Source: Nemertoderma westbladi
Taxonomy: Eukaryota; Xenacoelomorpha; Nemertodermatida; Nemertodermatidae
Assembly: GCA_032718475.1 (NCBI GenBank)
Contig: JAUCBJ010006498.1
Location: 18,006 to 82,005, forward strand
DNA: 64,000 nt
Direction: 5' to 3'
In this document: one piece after another, positions 18,240-29,462 of the stretch
Numbering within the stretch: the first letter of the stretch is position 1
How the letters are laid out: each line of letters opens with the position of its first letter
Translations under genes and position numbers: made by a program
The notes under the pieces: model-generated
Database searches by the model: none
The model's input: only the letters and a program-made list of their open reading frames with translations
Told to the model about the DNA's origin: nothing

Positions 18240-19080
18240 AGTAATGTGTAATTTCAACACATTTCAGTAAAAATTACCAGAGAAATAGCCTTTTTCATGA
18301 AAAAAAAGGTCATTCTGAGATATACTGACTGTAAAAGGTGTTTAAAGTTTAAGAAACAATTCAACCTTCCCGCTATTTTAGATAAACCCATTTGTCTTTG
18401 TTCAAACTATAACATTGTCAAAATGAATGAAATTCAATGAAATTTTTCATATAATTTCAAAAATATAACGAATTACCCCGAGTGGGGTGTATCTATAATA
18501 ATATAAAAATATAACTACTGTAGTAAAACAACTTTTTAGCAATTTTATTCATATCCGTACCATGGGAGCCTTTTTTATGGAAAGGGCCTCATTCAATTAT
18601 AAAATATCGTGCTTCTCGAAGGCTTGTCAAAAACAGACTACATAGCTCTTACGTTTTGGGTAATAACTTGAGTTTCCGAAAAGATATGAGAAAACTGCTT
18701 GCAGATTTGAAATCTCCATTAAATTCGGCACATGATAGGATTAAAATTGTTTGATAATTTCTAAAATAAGGGGTACCCCCTACCCCCCCCCCCCCCCCCC
18801 CCCCCCCCCCCTTAAATAATTATTCTTTATCACTAAATTAGTGACGGGAATTATTTTTATCGCTAACAATTATTATTAATTTAATATGATGGATCGTCAT
18901 TCTATCACTAAAACTAGTGTATTAAATTAGTATTAGCGTGAGAAAGTATTACATTACAAATTTACGCCATAAAAAGCGAATTTATAATAATTTATAAATA
19001 AGGAAATGGTTAACAGTGTATTATAAATTAATATATAAATATCTTATATTCAGTGAAGGTACCTTAATTTAATGTTGTAC
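18240..19080. other. AT-rich spacer with a long poly(C) tract
   Basis: No gene is supported. A 29-base C run lies at 18783-18811. The final 100 bp probably include the 3' untranslated region of the minus-strand sulfotransferase. Confidence 0.5.
18783..18811 (+). repeat. poly(C) tract
   Basis: The longest homopolymer run in the window, at 29 C bases. Confidence 0.8.
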
Positions 19081-19091
19081 GCTTATGTTTG

Positions 19092-20159
19092 TTATGAAGT
19101 TTCTGTTGGTATTTCGTAAATAAACTCCAAACCCGTTCCCTCCAGATTGTCTTCTTCCCAGCGCCTCATCTTCTCCTGTTGTTCCTCATTAAAGTGGTTC
19201 TTCCAGTCACCAGTCTCCCCTTTCCTCATGAAATCGATAACTTCTGCCGATTTCGATCGACGCTTTGCAATAAACTCATCCTTATTAAGCGATTTATTAT
19301 TCTTCATGTTGTTGAACGAAAGATGATCCACCAGTGTATTTACCTGATCATCTGAAAGTTCTTTCTGCAGAAATATCGCAGTTTTTCTGATAACCCCAGG
19401 TAAATCCATCTTCATATCTTCATAAGTTAGAAACAAAATGTTGGGACGGTGTTTCTCTCGCCAATAGCCAAGGACGTGAGGAAAGAATGGAGTGTAGTAA
19501 CCGCAGACCCCTTCAATAAACGCCTCAAAAAACTGTTCCCAAGTGCCAACAAATCCAGCTATTGTCTTCCAATGGTGGTATAAGGACACACATGCGTCTC
19601 TCGGGTTACGAGTTACATATATTATGTGGGAACCGACTTGCATTACTTTAGTTGGAAGAAAATCAACAAACAGATGAGTCTTTAGGATTCTAGGCGATTG
19701 TTTTGAAACTGCTAATTCCATAGATGTTCTCATGTTTGCTGCGGATGGCTCGTTTTTGCTAATTGCTTTGATACTTCGAGCAAAGACCTCGTCGCCTAAG
19801 ATTCCGGAATACTCCAAGAACGGAGTCCTCAACTCCAAGTCAGTTTCCCTCGCAACTGCTACATTTACGTTATTTACAATATTCCAAACCATTTCTAAAG
19901 TCCAAGTTGTGCCGCATTTTGGGAAAGAAGCAATAAATATATCATCTGGTCGGGCATCGAATTCTGATATTTCTTTCTGATATCGCGTGTATATTCTTGG
20001 CATAATCAAACCACTAGGTAGGAATCGTACAAACCCATCTTTGTAAAACGATTGATTCTTCGTAAATTCCTCATTGACATGGCCAGATATCTCTTCTATG
20101 CGAACACCAGCAGATAATATAGGCAAACAACTCATGTCCCCGCTATGCAACACACCCAC
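19092..20159 (-). CDS. Cytosolic-type sulfotransferase (SULT family)
   Basis: A complete 355-residue frame without breaks. It should transfer sulfate from PAPS to a small hydroxyl or amine substrate. Key parts are present: the 5'-phosphosulfate-binding loop ASFPKCGTTWT (77-87) with Lys81; the catalytic His162 in LKTHLF; the 3'-phosphate-binding YVTRNPRDACVSLYHHW (181-197) with Arg184 and Ser192; and the closing RKGETGDWKNHF (312-323). The length is above the usual 290-350 of cytosolic SULTs because of a longer N-terminus; Met9 could also be the start. There is no signal peptide or membrane anchor. The substrate cannot be read from the sequence. It is intronless, so it is either a naturally single-exon gene or an old retrocopy, but all catalytic residues are kept. 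Confidence 0.93.
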   Translation of the reverse strand: MGVLHSGDMSCLPILSAGVRIEEISGHVNEEFTKNQSFYKDGFVRFLPSGLIMPRIYTRYQKEISEFDARPDDIFIASFPKCGTTWTLEMVWNIVNNVNVAVARETDLELRTPFLEYSGILGDEVFARSIKAISKNEPSAANMRTSMELAVSKQSPRILKTHLFVDFLPTKVMQVGSHIIYVTRNPRDACVSLYHHWKTIAGFVGTWEQFFEAFIEGVCGYYTPFFPHVLGYWREKHRPNILFLTYEDMKMDLPGVIRKTAIFLQKELSDDQVNTLVDHLSFNNMKNNKSLNKDEFIAKRRSKSAEVIDFMRKGETGDWKNHFNEEQQEKMRRWEEDNLEGTGLEFIYEIPTETS

Positions 20160-20774
20160 GTTTGTATTGAATGGTTAGTTACTTTACTACACTAACAGTG
20201 CTACTAACATAGTTATTGTAAAGCAAAATACATTGGCCTACTGTATATAAATACTGTATAAATGATTTACAATAATATGGAATCACCTTATTACTGTATC
20301 AAACTTTTTCCACTACCGGTAGGAGATAAAGTAGAGTAGTACGGTGGTTCATTATGGCCAATTTTAATTGTAATCTTTTCAAAAAAATTTATACATACAG
20401 GTATTCAGTATCAAACAACTAATTTAAAAATTCATACAGTACCGGTACCTAACAAAAGTCATTTAAAAAACTACCAGTACTTGTCGTATTTCGTAGCTCT
20501 TCAATAAATCCAAGTTAAAGTGCTGTACGGTACGCTAGGCCTACTACAGTATTATTATACTTAAGTCTATCAGTATATGGCTGTATGGGGAGGCAGATTC
20601 GCCTTGGAAACCCGCGGGTTAGGGGATACTGTAGCTATCTGTCCGTCCCCTGTCTTCCCCGCACCCCCCTAGAGAATAATATTTGTCATGCTGTTTACTT
20701 CCCTTGCAGTTTATTGTTCCCGGGCACCATGTCAGTTTGTACTGAATTACGTTCATAGAATAAATTTATTTCGA
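20160..20774. other. Intergenic DNA upstream of the sulfotransferase
   Basis: No gene is supported. Several ACCGGTA palindromes occur (20313, 20441 region). The promoter of the minus-strand sulfotransferase should lie at its left end, but I see no convincing core element. Confidence 0.5.
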
Positions 20775-20994
20775 ATAATTTAATAACTAAGATGCAACAT
20801 GGGTTCATGAAACGTAGAAGTACTTGCACACAGCTTTTTGAATGTACAAATAAATGATTGGTTTAAATTACTAGATAAACATAATTCTGTAAACGTAATT
20901 TATATAGATTTCGCCAAAGCGTTTGATTCTGTGGTGCATTCTAAATTATTAATTATTTTATCTAGCTATGGCATTTCAGGAAAATTACTATTAT
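20775..20994 (+). pseudogene. LINE family B reverse transcriptase, part before the LTR element
   Basis: The plus strand encodes LINE reverse-transcriptase motifs in broken phase: QHGFMKRRSTCTQLF, then VIYIDFAKAFDSVVHSKLL with the catalytic F-x-D block, then YGISGKLL. The sequence stops exactly at the attat target duplication, and the same gene resumes at 38717. There are frameshifts, so it was already defective or has decayed. Confidence 0.8.
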
Positions 20995-22219
20995 TGTAAA
21001 AGCTTTTGCGTAATTAGCCGGTTATTATCCCCGTAAAGTACTCTGTGGTTGGTTTACCAGGCATAAAAAGGCCGTGTCCTTGCTGTACTGGTGTTTTGGA
21101 GGACATAAAAGCCATTTCTTCTGTATTTGTACTTTAGAGGACATAATCTGCAATTTCGTGACGTAAAAGCTCGATACTCTTGAAAACAGTGTCGCTACCA
21201 TGACGACGGCTATCGGCTGATATTGCCACGTTGCCCCATAGCCCTGCTTTCTGTATCTGCCAATAGGATTTGAGTTGGTTTTGATTTTGACCTATCACAG
21301 ATCTACTGAACTGAATTTCCTATCTGTATGCTCATTCTCTGTGGTGGGTGAGATCTTTGTAGAATAAGGGTAGCTGGTATTCTTATAGTTATTCTTATCA
21401 GTTTTTAGTGTTGTTGGTGATTCTAAGCCAGGAAGAACGGCTTTAGCCCTACACTAGTAGGCTTAATTATAAGGACATATATCCGTTATCTGCATTTATC
21501 ACAACATAACATACCATACCTAATCAAACAACCTGTGCATACTTTATATTGTTATACTGCTATTTACTGTCAGTTCTTCATAATATGGTTGATGAATTAT
21601 TATATTTGGAATAACGATAAATAACCCCGAAACCCAATATTCTTGATATACCGAAGGTAAGAGAGAAGGGTTACATATAACAATTGTGACTTATGTTAAA
21701 GTGGTTTGAAGTGAATCTAATGTTATCTGATAGACCCTACATGAGTCGGTCTGTGTTCCTTTTGTTTGTGACTAAAATCAGTGAAGATCGGCAGATTAGT
21801 GTGCAGTATTGTGCAGCATTGTGTATGAGTGAGACTGATAACGAAGCATTTCCTAAAGAATGCGCCATATATGTGAATTATAACTAAGCCATATCGTTGT
21901 GAGTAGTTTAAGTCATAACTCTGTTTGTATAGATAAAGCGCCACGTCCTAAAGGAACTGTTAATATTCCCCGAAGGTGAATAATATTGTCAGAGATTATA
22001 TAATACTGTCAGTCGAATAATACATTAGGCTTACATAGCAATAAAATTAAGCCGTCGAACCCAATCTCCCGGGTATATCCAGCGGGTGAATGATCGCGCA
22101 CAGATTGGTTTCGACTAGTGTAGTGAATTAAATACTTGTTATAGACTAAAGGTGATTTATTATCTAGAAGACATCCTAATTTGGCGGGTTAAACTGCCAA
22201 AGGTCTGAAAGCGCGAACA
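20995..22219 (+). repeat. 5' LTR of the 17.7-kb element
   Basis: Starts tgtaaaagcttttgcg and ends gcgcgaaca, and is nearly identical to 37493-38716. A TATA-like gcataaaaagg lies near 21060. The inner edge is followed by ataacggatatagc, which I could not match to a tRNA primer. The open frame at 21693-21887 recurs in the other LTR only because the LTRs are copies. Confidence 0.93.
21059..21072 (+). promoter_or_regulatory. TATA-like box in the LTR
   Basis: The sequence ggcataaaaaggcc about 65 bp from the LTR start is kept in both LTRs (second copy near 37557). A TATA-type start of the element RNA is a guess from sequence only. Confidence 0.3.
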
Positions 22220-22284
22220 ATAACGGATATAGCTTCTTTATTGCAGTAAGCAATAAAGTTGAAAGTACCGGTCAACCGGTAAAC

Positions 22285-22425
22285 CTGAACGGTACTTCAG
22301 TAGGTCAGTAGGCCCAACTGCCAGAACCGGTACTGCCGTAGGTCCGTAGGTCCAACTGCCAGAACCGGTACTTCTGTAGGTCCGTAGGCCTAACTGTCCT
22401 AACCGGTACTTCCAGTATAAGTACA
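22285..22425 (+). repeat. About 38-bp tandem repeat with ACCGGT palindrome
   Basis: Three to four units of the form aactgccagaaccggtac plus ttctgtaggtccgtaggc lie just inside the 5' LTR. The same array, inverted, lies at 56585-56730 just inside the 5' LTR of the minus-strand relative. It is thus a family feature of the leader region and not a random minisatellite. Confidence 0.8.
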
Positions 22426-22559
22426 TTAGTATTATTCGATTTGATTATTGTATACTGTAGGCTGTTTAAGGGATTAGGGATTGATCACCCCTTATTCCTT
22501 TATATGGTTTACTTATTTCTGTCAAGTTTTATTTATTTGTAGGCCAGTATTGAGCAGAA

Positions 22560-23160
22560 GGCGTGTAAGCCTGCTCAGATTGTACAGACAATTTGTAGGC
22601 TGAGCTGTTGTCTGATTGCTGTTAAGTCCGAACGGATTGCAGTGTGTGTAGATCACCTGTCCGATAAAGAACGGTTAGGAAGTAGGGGCAGCGAATGCTG
22701 TAAGGTAAACCCCCAACTAAAGAATAAGTCGTACTACTGGGTTAGAACGCATACTACCTAATCATTTCGGAGTCTGCATGTCCTGTAGTTTATTTAGGCT
22801 TGAGAGTAGTCTGCCATCGTTTAGTCTGTACTTTGTTTGTGTAGTCTGTACAGGTAGCGTATAATATTTATTTAGATAATTTGTAGGCTGGATAGTTGTC
22901 TGGCTGTTATTAGGTCTGAACGGATTGTAGTGTGTGTAGAGCCCTTGTCCGATAAAGAACGGTTAGGAAGTAGGGGCAGCCAAAGCTGTAAGGTAAACCC
23001 CCAATTAAAGAATAAGTCGTACTACTGGGTTAGAACGCGTACTACCTAATCATTTCGGAGTCTGCATATACCGTAGTTTGTTTAGGCTTGATGGTAGTCT
23101 GTCAGTATTTGGTCTGCATTTTGTTTGAGTGGTTTGTACGCATAGCGTAATATTTATTAT
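22560..23160 (+). repeat. 288-bp tandem repeat in the element leader, two copies
   Basis: Two units with a 288-bp period (the anchor aacggatt lies at 22631 and 22919) share gataaagaacggttaggaag, aagaataagtcgtactac and gggttagaacgc. The minus-strand relative has three units. They are noncoding and lie between the 5' LTR and gag, so they may hold packaging or regulatory signals. Confidence 0.85.
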
Positions 23161-24395
23161 TCAGAGTTTATGCGATTATTCGCAACATTCATTCCCCAAG
23201 TTTGTTCCTACAGTAATTGTGTTTGTTATACATACCGCTATAGTTAAATTAACCCCGGTACTACACGGGCTGCTTGGCGTAGGTAAAGACTGGTGATTTT
23301 GTGCATCGGTCACTCCAGCAGATGCCGTGGTTCTTTTAGCTGTTCAAGTATATTTAACTACAGATTATATGTTATACAAGTACTCGTACCTAATTTGGGG
23401 TTTAGTGTACAGTGCTTTCCGAAAGTAATTAGTGTAGGCATTATATTTGTGTTGTAAAGTGGTTGATAGGCAAGGCACGTTTGATTAGCTCTATTAACTT
23501 CTAGGTAGGAACACTCCGTCATACATAACGTAGAACCTATAGCGATACGGCTATAGGTCGTCAGGCGGTGGTATTTTCCTATCTAGACAACGCAGTGTAT
23601 TTTACTACTACTTATTATTTTCAAATACCGTAGTACCCTGTCCGTTGTAATAACCAGATTTCTAACCCTTTGTTAGGCTGGTTTGTAGACTTCTTGTAAA
23701 ATTACCCTGAAAATTCGTATTTTGTGTTTTTTGTAAATTTTTGTGTTTATTTAGAGATTGTAATCTCACCCGAATTGTACGTAATTTGTAGTATTAAGTA
23801 ACTTAGGTAAATTAGAATTATTTGTTTTAGTGTCCTATAAGTAACACTTCATTGAAAGCGCACCGCTTTGTGTAGTGATTACTCCCCAGAAATAATAACA
23901 TTTATTTCAACATTGACAAAACCCATTAAACGGGTATATATATATTATAAATCAACTCAAACGATTTATAAATAGTAGGCCTGCCATACAACAATTAGGT
24001 CTCAATATCAGTTGGACTACTGCTTAAATAACGGCAATAAAGTAAGTTAAAGTAACCAAGTAACCCTTAAAATTCAGAAATTCAGTTATTTAAAATAATT
24101 GATATACCGGTATTTACAATAGGCTTATTATATTTATTTCTATAAATTTTAGGTTGAAATCATACCGGTATTCTGTAATTAATTCTAGTTTGTAATTATA
24201 CTTATATATATATACTATAAGTGTAAACTGCATACCGGTATTTACGATAGGCCTATTATCTTTATTTCTATAAATTTAGGTTGAAATTATACCGGTACTT
24301 TATAATTAATTCTAGTCCAGAATTATACTTATATATGCTACAAACTGTAAGCTGTATACCGGTATTCCCGATAGGCCTATTATATATTTATATAG
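23160..24395 (+). other. Noncoding leader of the 17.7-kb element
   Basis: Matches the reverse complement of about 54380-55600 in the minus-strand relative, for example around ctgcttggcgtaggt and the tataccggtattc-type repeats near 24100-24370. No reading frame is conserved. This is the long untranslated leader of the element. Confidence 0.65.
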
Positions 24396-27300
24396 ATGTT
24401 GCGCTTAACAAATACGCCATGTCGAAATACGTATATTGGCGCTTTTGCGACCTGTTTATATAAGATGAGGGCGTTCTGTGGGATATAATGGCGTTTGGTA
24501 GGCATGTCATCTTAACGCCACAATGGCGATAATGCTACTTAAGACCAAAAAATTCATCATAAGTGGCGTTTGATTATCAGTTTATTTTCAAGCGTTCCTA
24601 GCACCAATTATTAACATATTATTAATCATCCATCCTATCATCTCTTGTATTTCATGCAACGAAAAAAGCATATGTTCCTAGGGAACGATTTATAATTCTT
24701 TTTGACGGCACCCTGGCTAGCAATAAAAAATAAACCATTTTTAATATAAACAATTAAAATGAGCATAATATTAATTAAAGCTATAAACTCATGGGGTGAC
24801 TATTAATGGCATTTATTGTGGTATATAGGCCTAAGTAAAAACACGGGACCTACAGTAAATTATCAGCAATTTACGATTTATGTTCGCATAAGAAGCCTAA
24901 GAAGTTCGCTAGGTTCACCAAAGTCAGGTTTCTTAGGATCTAATTTAGACTTTTTATCCTGCAGGCTGCATCGCATGTACCAGTTATACCAAACAGCCAA
25001 TATACAAAAATTAAATACACAAGCGTGATTGGCGCAAGTTTGTGGTGCTGCTTCCCAGTGGATAGTTACTGCCCACAACTCTATTCGTTTCGTAGGCCGT
25101 TCCTTCCCCCTTTGAGGCTTCACTCTTATTGTCATCTCTTGGGCTCCCTCTTGAGAATGCCTTCATTTGTGATGCGAAACAGGACGAGCGCAACCAGTCT
25201 AGTGATGGAGACGAGTTTATTCACGAAATTGGCAAATTGTTGACCTATTAATTGTTGGCACACTGTAAACATTTTACAACTAAAGTGGCGTTTCAATTCA
25301 AATTCCCATATAAAACAAATTAATAATAAGCAGAATAATTCTGCGGGTAATATTTAGGAATGTCCAGTCCAGTGTACTGTAATTTGTTTCGAAGGCCACA
25401 TTATTTACATAAACTGAACCATAACATACATGGACCTTCAAAATCATAGGCAAAACCATACCGGTATCACCTGCACTGTGACCTTAAGAGATCTAAAGAC
25501 TTACCCGAATCATCATAACCATATCGTCCCTTTCATTTTGAAACCACCTATATGCCATTTTTGCCGAAATGGTGATTTCTGCATTTCTTTATGTTAAAAT
25601 GTATTCTGAATCCGATTAACACACTTAGAAGGCCATGCTCCCACGTATAACTGAGATATTTAACTTTTCAAAACCACCTATGTGCCAGTTTTGCATAGAC
25701 CGCATGATAAAGAAATTTACGAAACGTTGATTTAAAATTGGAAACAACGAATCAGGAGCTAGAATTGTTGTTTATTATGATAGAGGGAGATTTGTTTTAT
25801 ATTTTTAAAACTTAATGATCGAATTTGTCTTAAGGGTTTTAATACTTTTTGAGTAATCATTGTGAAAAATGAAATATTTTTTTCGAAACAACCTATATCC
25901 CTATACATAGTTTCCTATCTAATATGTTACATAATTCCAATACCATAACTGTTTTTTGTTTAAAATCGTTACATTTAATGGATTCAAAAGTAAATAAGAC
26001 CAAAATCCGGGAATATTACTTTCAAACAAAATTAGAATCGAAAATGCCGTTTTACAGGAAAATAGATTTAGGTTGTTTGAAAATGAAAGGGACGATATCT
26101 TGAAACAGAACCCTAACATGAAACCATAACACCAAAAAACGCAAAACTTAACCATACCCTTACTCTGGGCGTACTGAAGCCATTTTACATATAACCTGGC
26201 GATATGTAGACTTTTAATAACCACATTGGCAAATTGTTTACATATTTAGCATCTGGCGCATGCCGAATATTTTATAACAAAATTGGTGTTTCATTACATG
26301 TTCGTAAATATTACAAATTGAGACAAGTTTTTTGATGTTCGTGTGCCAGAATATACTTAGTAGAAATGCGGTGAAGAGCTCATATTATATAATAATATAA
26401 TATACATTATATATAATTATACAATATATTATGAAGAGCTGAAGAGATCATATTGGCTATCGACAATTTTTGTCGAATTAAAACAATTTTACGTAGATAC
26501 TGGCGTTATGTAGTCTTTTATTCACGAAATTGGCATATTTATAGTTGGCACATTGTAAACATTTTACATCTAAATTGGCGTTTCAATTCAAATTCCCATA
26601 TAAAACAAATTGATAAGACATGTTATTTTTTATATGTCAGAAACCAAAAAATTAACTGAGCAGAATTCTGCGGGTAATATTTAGGAATGTCAAGCGTACA
26701 TTAATTTGTTTGGAAAGCATCTGAACCAATAGCCAAACCTTAATCTGAACCATAATATGGACCATAACAAAACCATACCGGTATCATTACCTGCACTGTG
26801 ACCTTAAGAGATCTAAAGAATTACCCGAATCATAATCATATCTTGAAACAGAACCCTTACATGAAACCATAACAACGATAACGCAAAACTGAACCACACT
26901 TACTCTGGGCGTATTAAAACCATTTTATTCTTAAAATGTTACTTTTTCGCTCGAATTTAGTCCAACATCGGGAGAAAAAGTTTCACTTTTTTTCCCTAGG
27001 GAAAAAAGTTACCCATAGGAAAAAAGTAAATTAAAATATTTTTGGCGGAATTTCTTAAATCTTATTACATATATTGAAAGATCATCGACGTAGAAAAGGT
27101 TTGCAAGTAATTTGAGCAAAATCCATTCACTCACTCACTCAAAAGTTATTGCCACTTTAGTGTCTGTGCGGCGTATCTCCAAAACGGAACTCAATATCCA
27201 ATATGGGTTTAGGTAATTAAGCGGCTCTCTAGTTACGTAATAAATATTCGAGAACACTAAATTATTTAACATTGAGTAAGGCAACATCGAGAGTTGAAGA

Positions 27301-27489
27301 GTACAGTAATTTGAATCGCAGTAACTATGGAAGCAATATAGTAAAATACTGCATTTCAATTTATTTTGTAACACTACTGTAGGCTACTACAGTAATACTG
27401 TACATAGAATATTGCTATGTTTTATTAAAGAATTTAGCAACAAAAAAGTACCAATTTAAGAATAAAATTACGTATTACATGGGAATAAA

Positions 27490-27615
27490 AAGGTAGAACA
27501 TTTTTTTTCAATATTCTCTCCACCCTTTATTAACCTCGCTGATGCTCGGTAAATAAAATGCCTCGAGAATAATGAAAAAAGTTCTACTTTTTTCCCAAGT
27601 CATAAATAATTATTA
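27490..27615 (+). repeat. Short dispersed repeat (copy 2)
   Basis: Second copy of the repeat at 5848-5985, with the shared blocks in the same order. Here it lies between repeat blocks of the 6.1-kb insert. Confidence 0.55.
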
Positions 27616-28914
27616 TTCCAAAACTGTAACATTACTCAACGCCGTTAGTATTACCATCGAGTTGTTATTTAGCACTTTACAACTTTAGAGGACATTACAG
27701 CATTGTATTGGCCTGTACATTTAGTATTGTATTTGGTGTTATTGTTTACGTGGTAACCCATGACGGCGTTAAGTAATGTCCACTAAGGGGACATTACGGG
27801 GTATATCTATTGATAACCAGGAGGGCCAAGCTATATTATTATAACATGGCTCCAAACGCCACCAGAAATATAAGCTAACTTATTTATAACATAATTTATG
27901 TCATTTTTACATTTATTTATACAGCAAATAATATAATTTGTGCAGTTTCTATCACTTATACTGTATATGTACAATCATTTCGTAATGTTAAAATTTTGGA
28001 ATAAAACTACATACATACTTGTTGCAAAGTACAGTTACAGTGTTCTGATCCTCGTGGCTTTATTTCCACTCACTCACTAACGTTCGTTCGTGTAAGAAAG
28101 CCACTCGGATCATTACACTGTAAAGTGCTACTTTACACACAAGCATGTAAATAGTTATTACATACTGTATACCCTGGCGATATGTAGACTTTTAATAGCC
28201 ACATTGGCAAATTGTTTACATATTTAGCATCTGGCGCATGCCGAACATTTTATAACAAAATTGGCGTTTCATTACATGTTCGTAAATATTACAAATTTAG
28301 ACAAGTTTTTTGTTGTTTGTGTGCTAGAATATACTTAGTAGAAATGCAATGAACAGAGAAGCCGGCAAAGAAATGCCCTTGTCCCATGTAAATTGTTGAG
28401 AAAACCCCCATCATTAAAATTGTCTGACCGCAAAACACGAACCTTTATCCTAACCTTAACACGAACCACATTAAAACCTTGTCATTATTACTTGTAGGGC
28501 GTACCTAGACATTCAACAGTCCGTCATACCATACAGCCATACCAATACTTCAATGCAGAAACGTGATTGGAGCAAGTTTTCGGTGCTGCTTCCCAGTGGA
28601 TGTTTACTGGTCACACATCTTTTCGTATCATGCAAAGCGGAACCATTTCCCCAAGACAAAATACGGCAATCAACCATGTCGTATCCAGAACCTAAACAGA
28701 ACCACACAATAAGAACATATTGGCTATCGACAATTTTTGTCGAATTAAAACCATTTTACGTAGATACTGGCGTTATGTAGTCTTTTATTCACAAAATTGG
28801 CAAATTGTTCACATTGGCATATTTATAGTTGGCACATAGTAAACATTTTACATCTAAATTGGCGTTTCAATTCAAATTCCCATATAAAACAATTTTTTTA
28901 TTTTTACACAATTT

Positions 28915-29462
28915 TTTATATTTTGAATGATATTTTTACACTTTAATGTTGATGGAAACTTGACAACCATTGATAATAATCAACTAAGGAAGGTCGACGA
29001 CTTCCAGTACCTTGGATCATGGATAGAGAGTAGCAAAAAGGACATAGAAGTTAGGAAAGCAAAGGCTTGGGTAGCTCCCAAATCACTTGAACAACAAATT
29101 GATGGTTGCTACACAAGACTACCAAGGACATCGCTAAACATCAGCTGGAGACAACACATGACAAACGTTGAGCTTTATGGTACAATACCACCTGTATCAA
29201 CCACCCTCCGTGAACGCAGATTAAGATTCAGCGGGCACTGCTGGCGAAGTAAAGACGAGGTGATACCAGATCTACTTTTCTGACAACCAACTCATGGAAA
29301 GCGTAGTCGTGGACGACCGGCCATAACATATATAGCTCAACTTGAAAGGGATACTAAACTTGGGAGAAACTAAATTCGACAACTATGGAGAATCGGGAAG
29401 CCTGGAAGGATCTCATTTCCACTGTCCGAGTTCGCTCGACCTTGTAGTAGTAGTAGTAGTAT
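28915..29462 (+). pseudogene. LINE family C 3' fragment
   Basis: A 5'-truncated end of a LINE open for 118 codons: KVDDFQYLGSWIESSKKDIE and KAKAW, then WRQHMTNVELYGTIPPVSTT and RRLRFSGHCWRSKDEVIPDLL. This is the C-terminal region after the reverse transcriptase, related to but distinct from family A. It ends in a TAG microsatellite (29446-29461), as the family A copies do. It splits a block that is intact at 26595, with atatttt-type sequence on both sides as a likely target duplication. Confidence 0.8.

Larger units (their letters stand above)
16500..18240 (-). mobile_element. Diverged BEL-type LTR fragment interrupted by a solo LTR
   Basis: 16500-16759 and 17894 to about 18240 together resemble the reverse complement of the LTR at 14123-14930. 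Shared parts include the cagcctggaaagc region, ttccagcggaattg, gcgcact and the atgctatcttc / gaagatagcat hairpin, and then weaker similarity. The solo LTR at 16760-17893 splits it at gagcg. A poly(G) run (17940-17956) lies just past the hairpin. The right boundary is approximate. Confidence 0.6.

Noticed and set aside
21693-21887. 64-residue frame repeated at 38191-38385
   Set aside because: It lies wholly in the LTR and is repeated because the LTRs are copies. The opposite strand has an equally long frame, and the relative's LTRs do not keep it.
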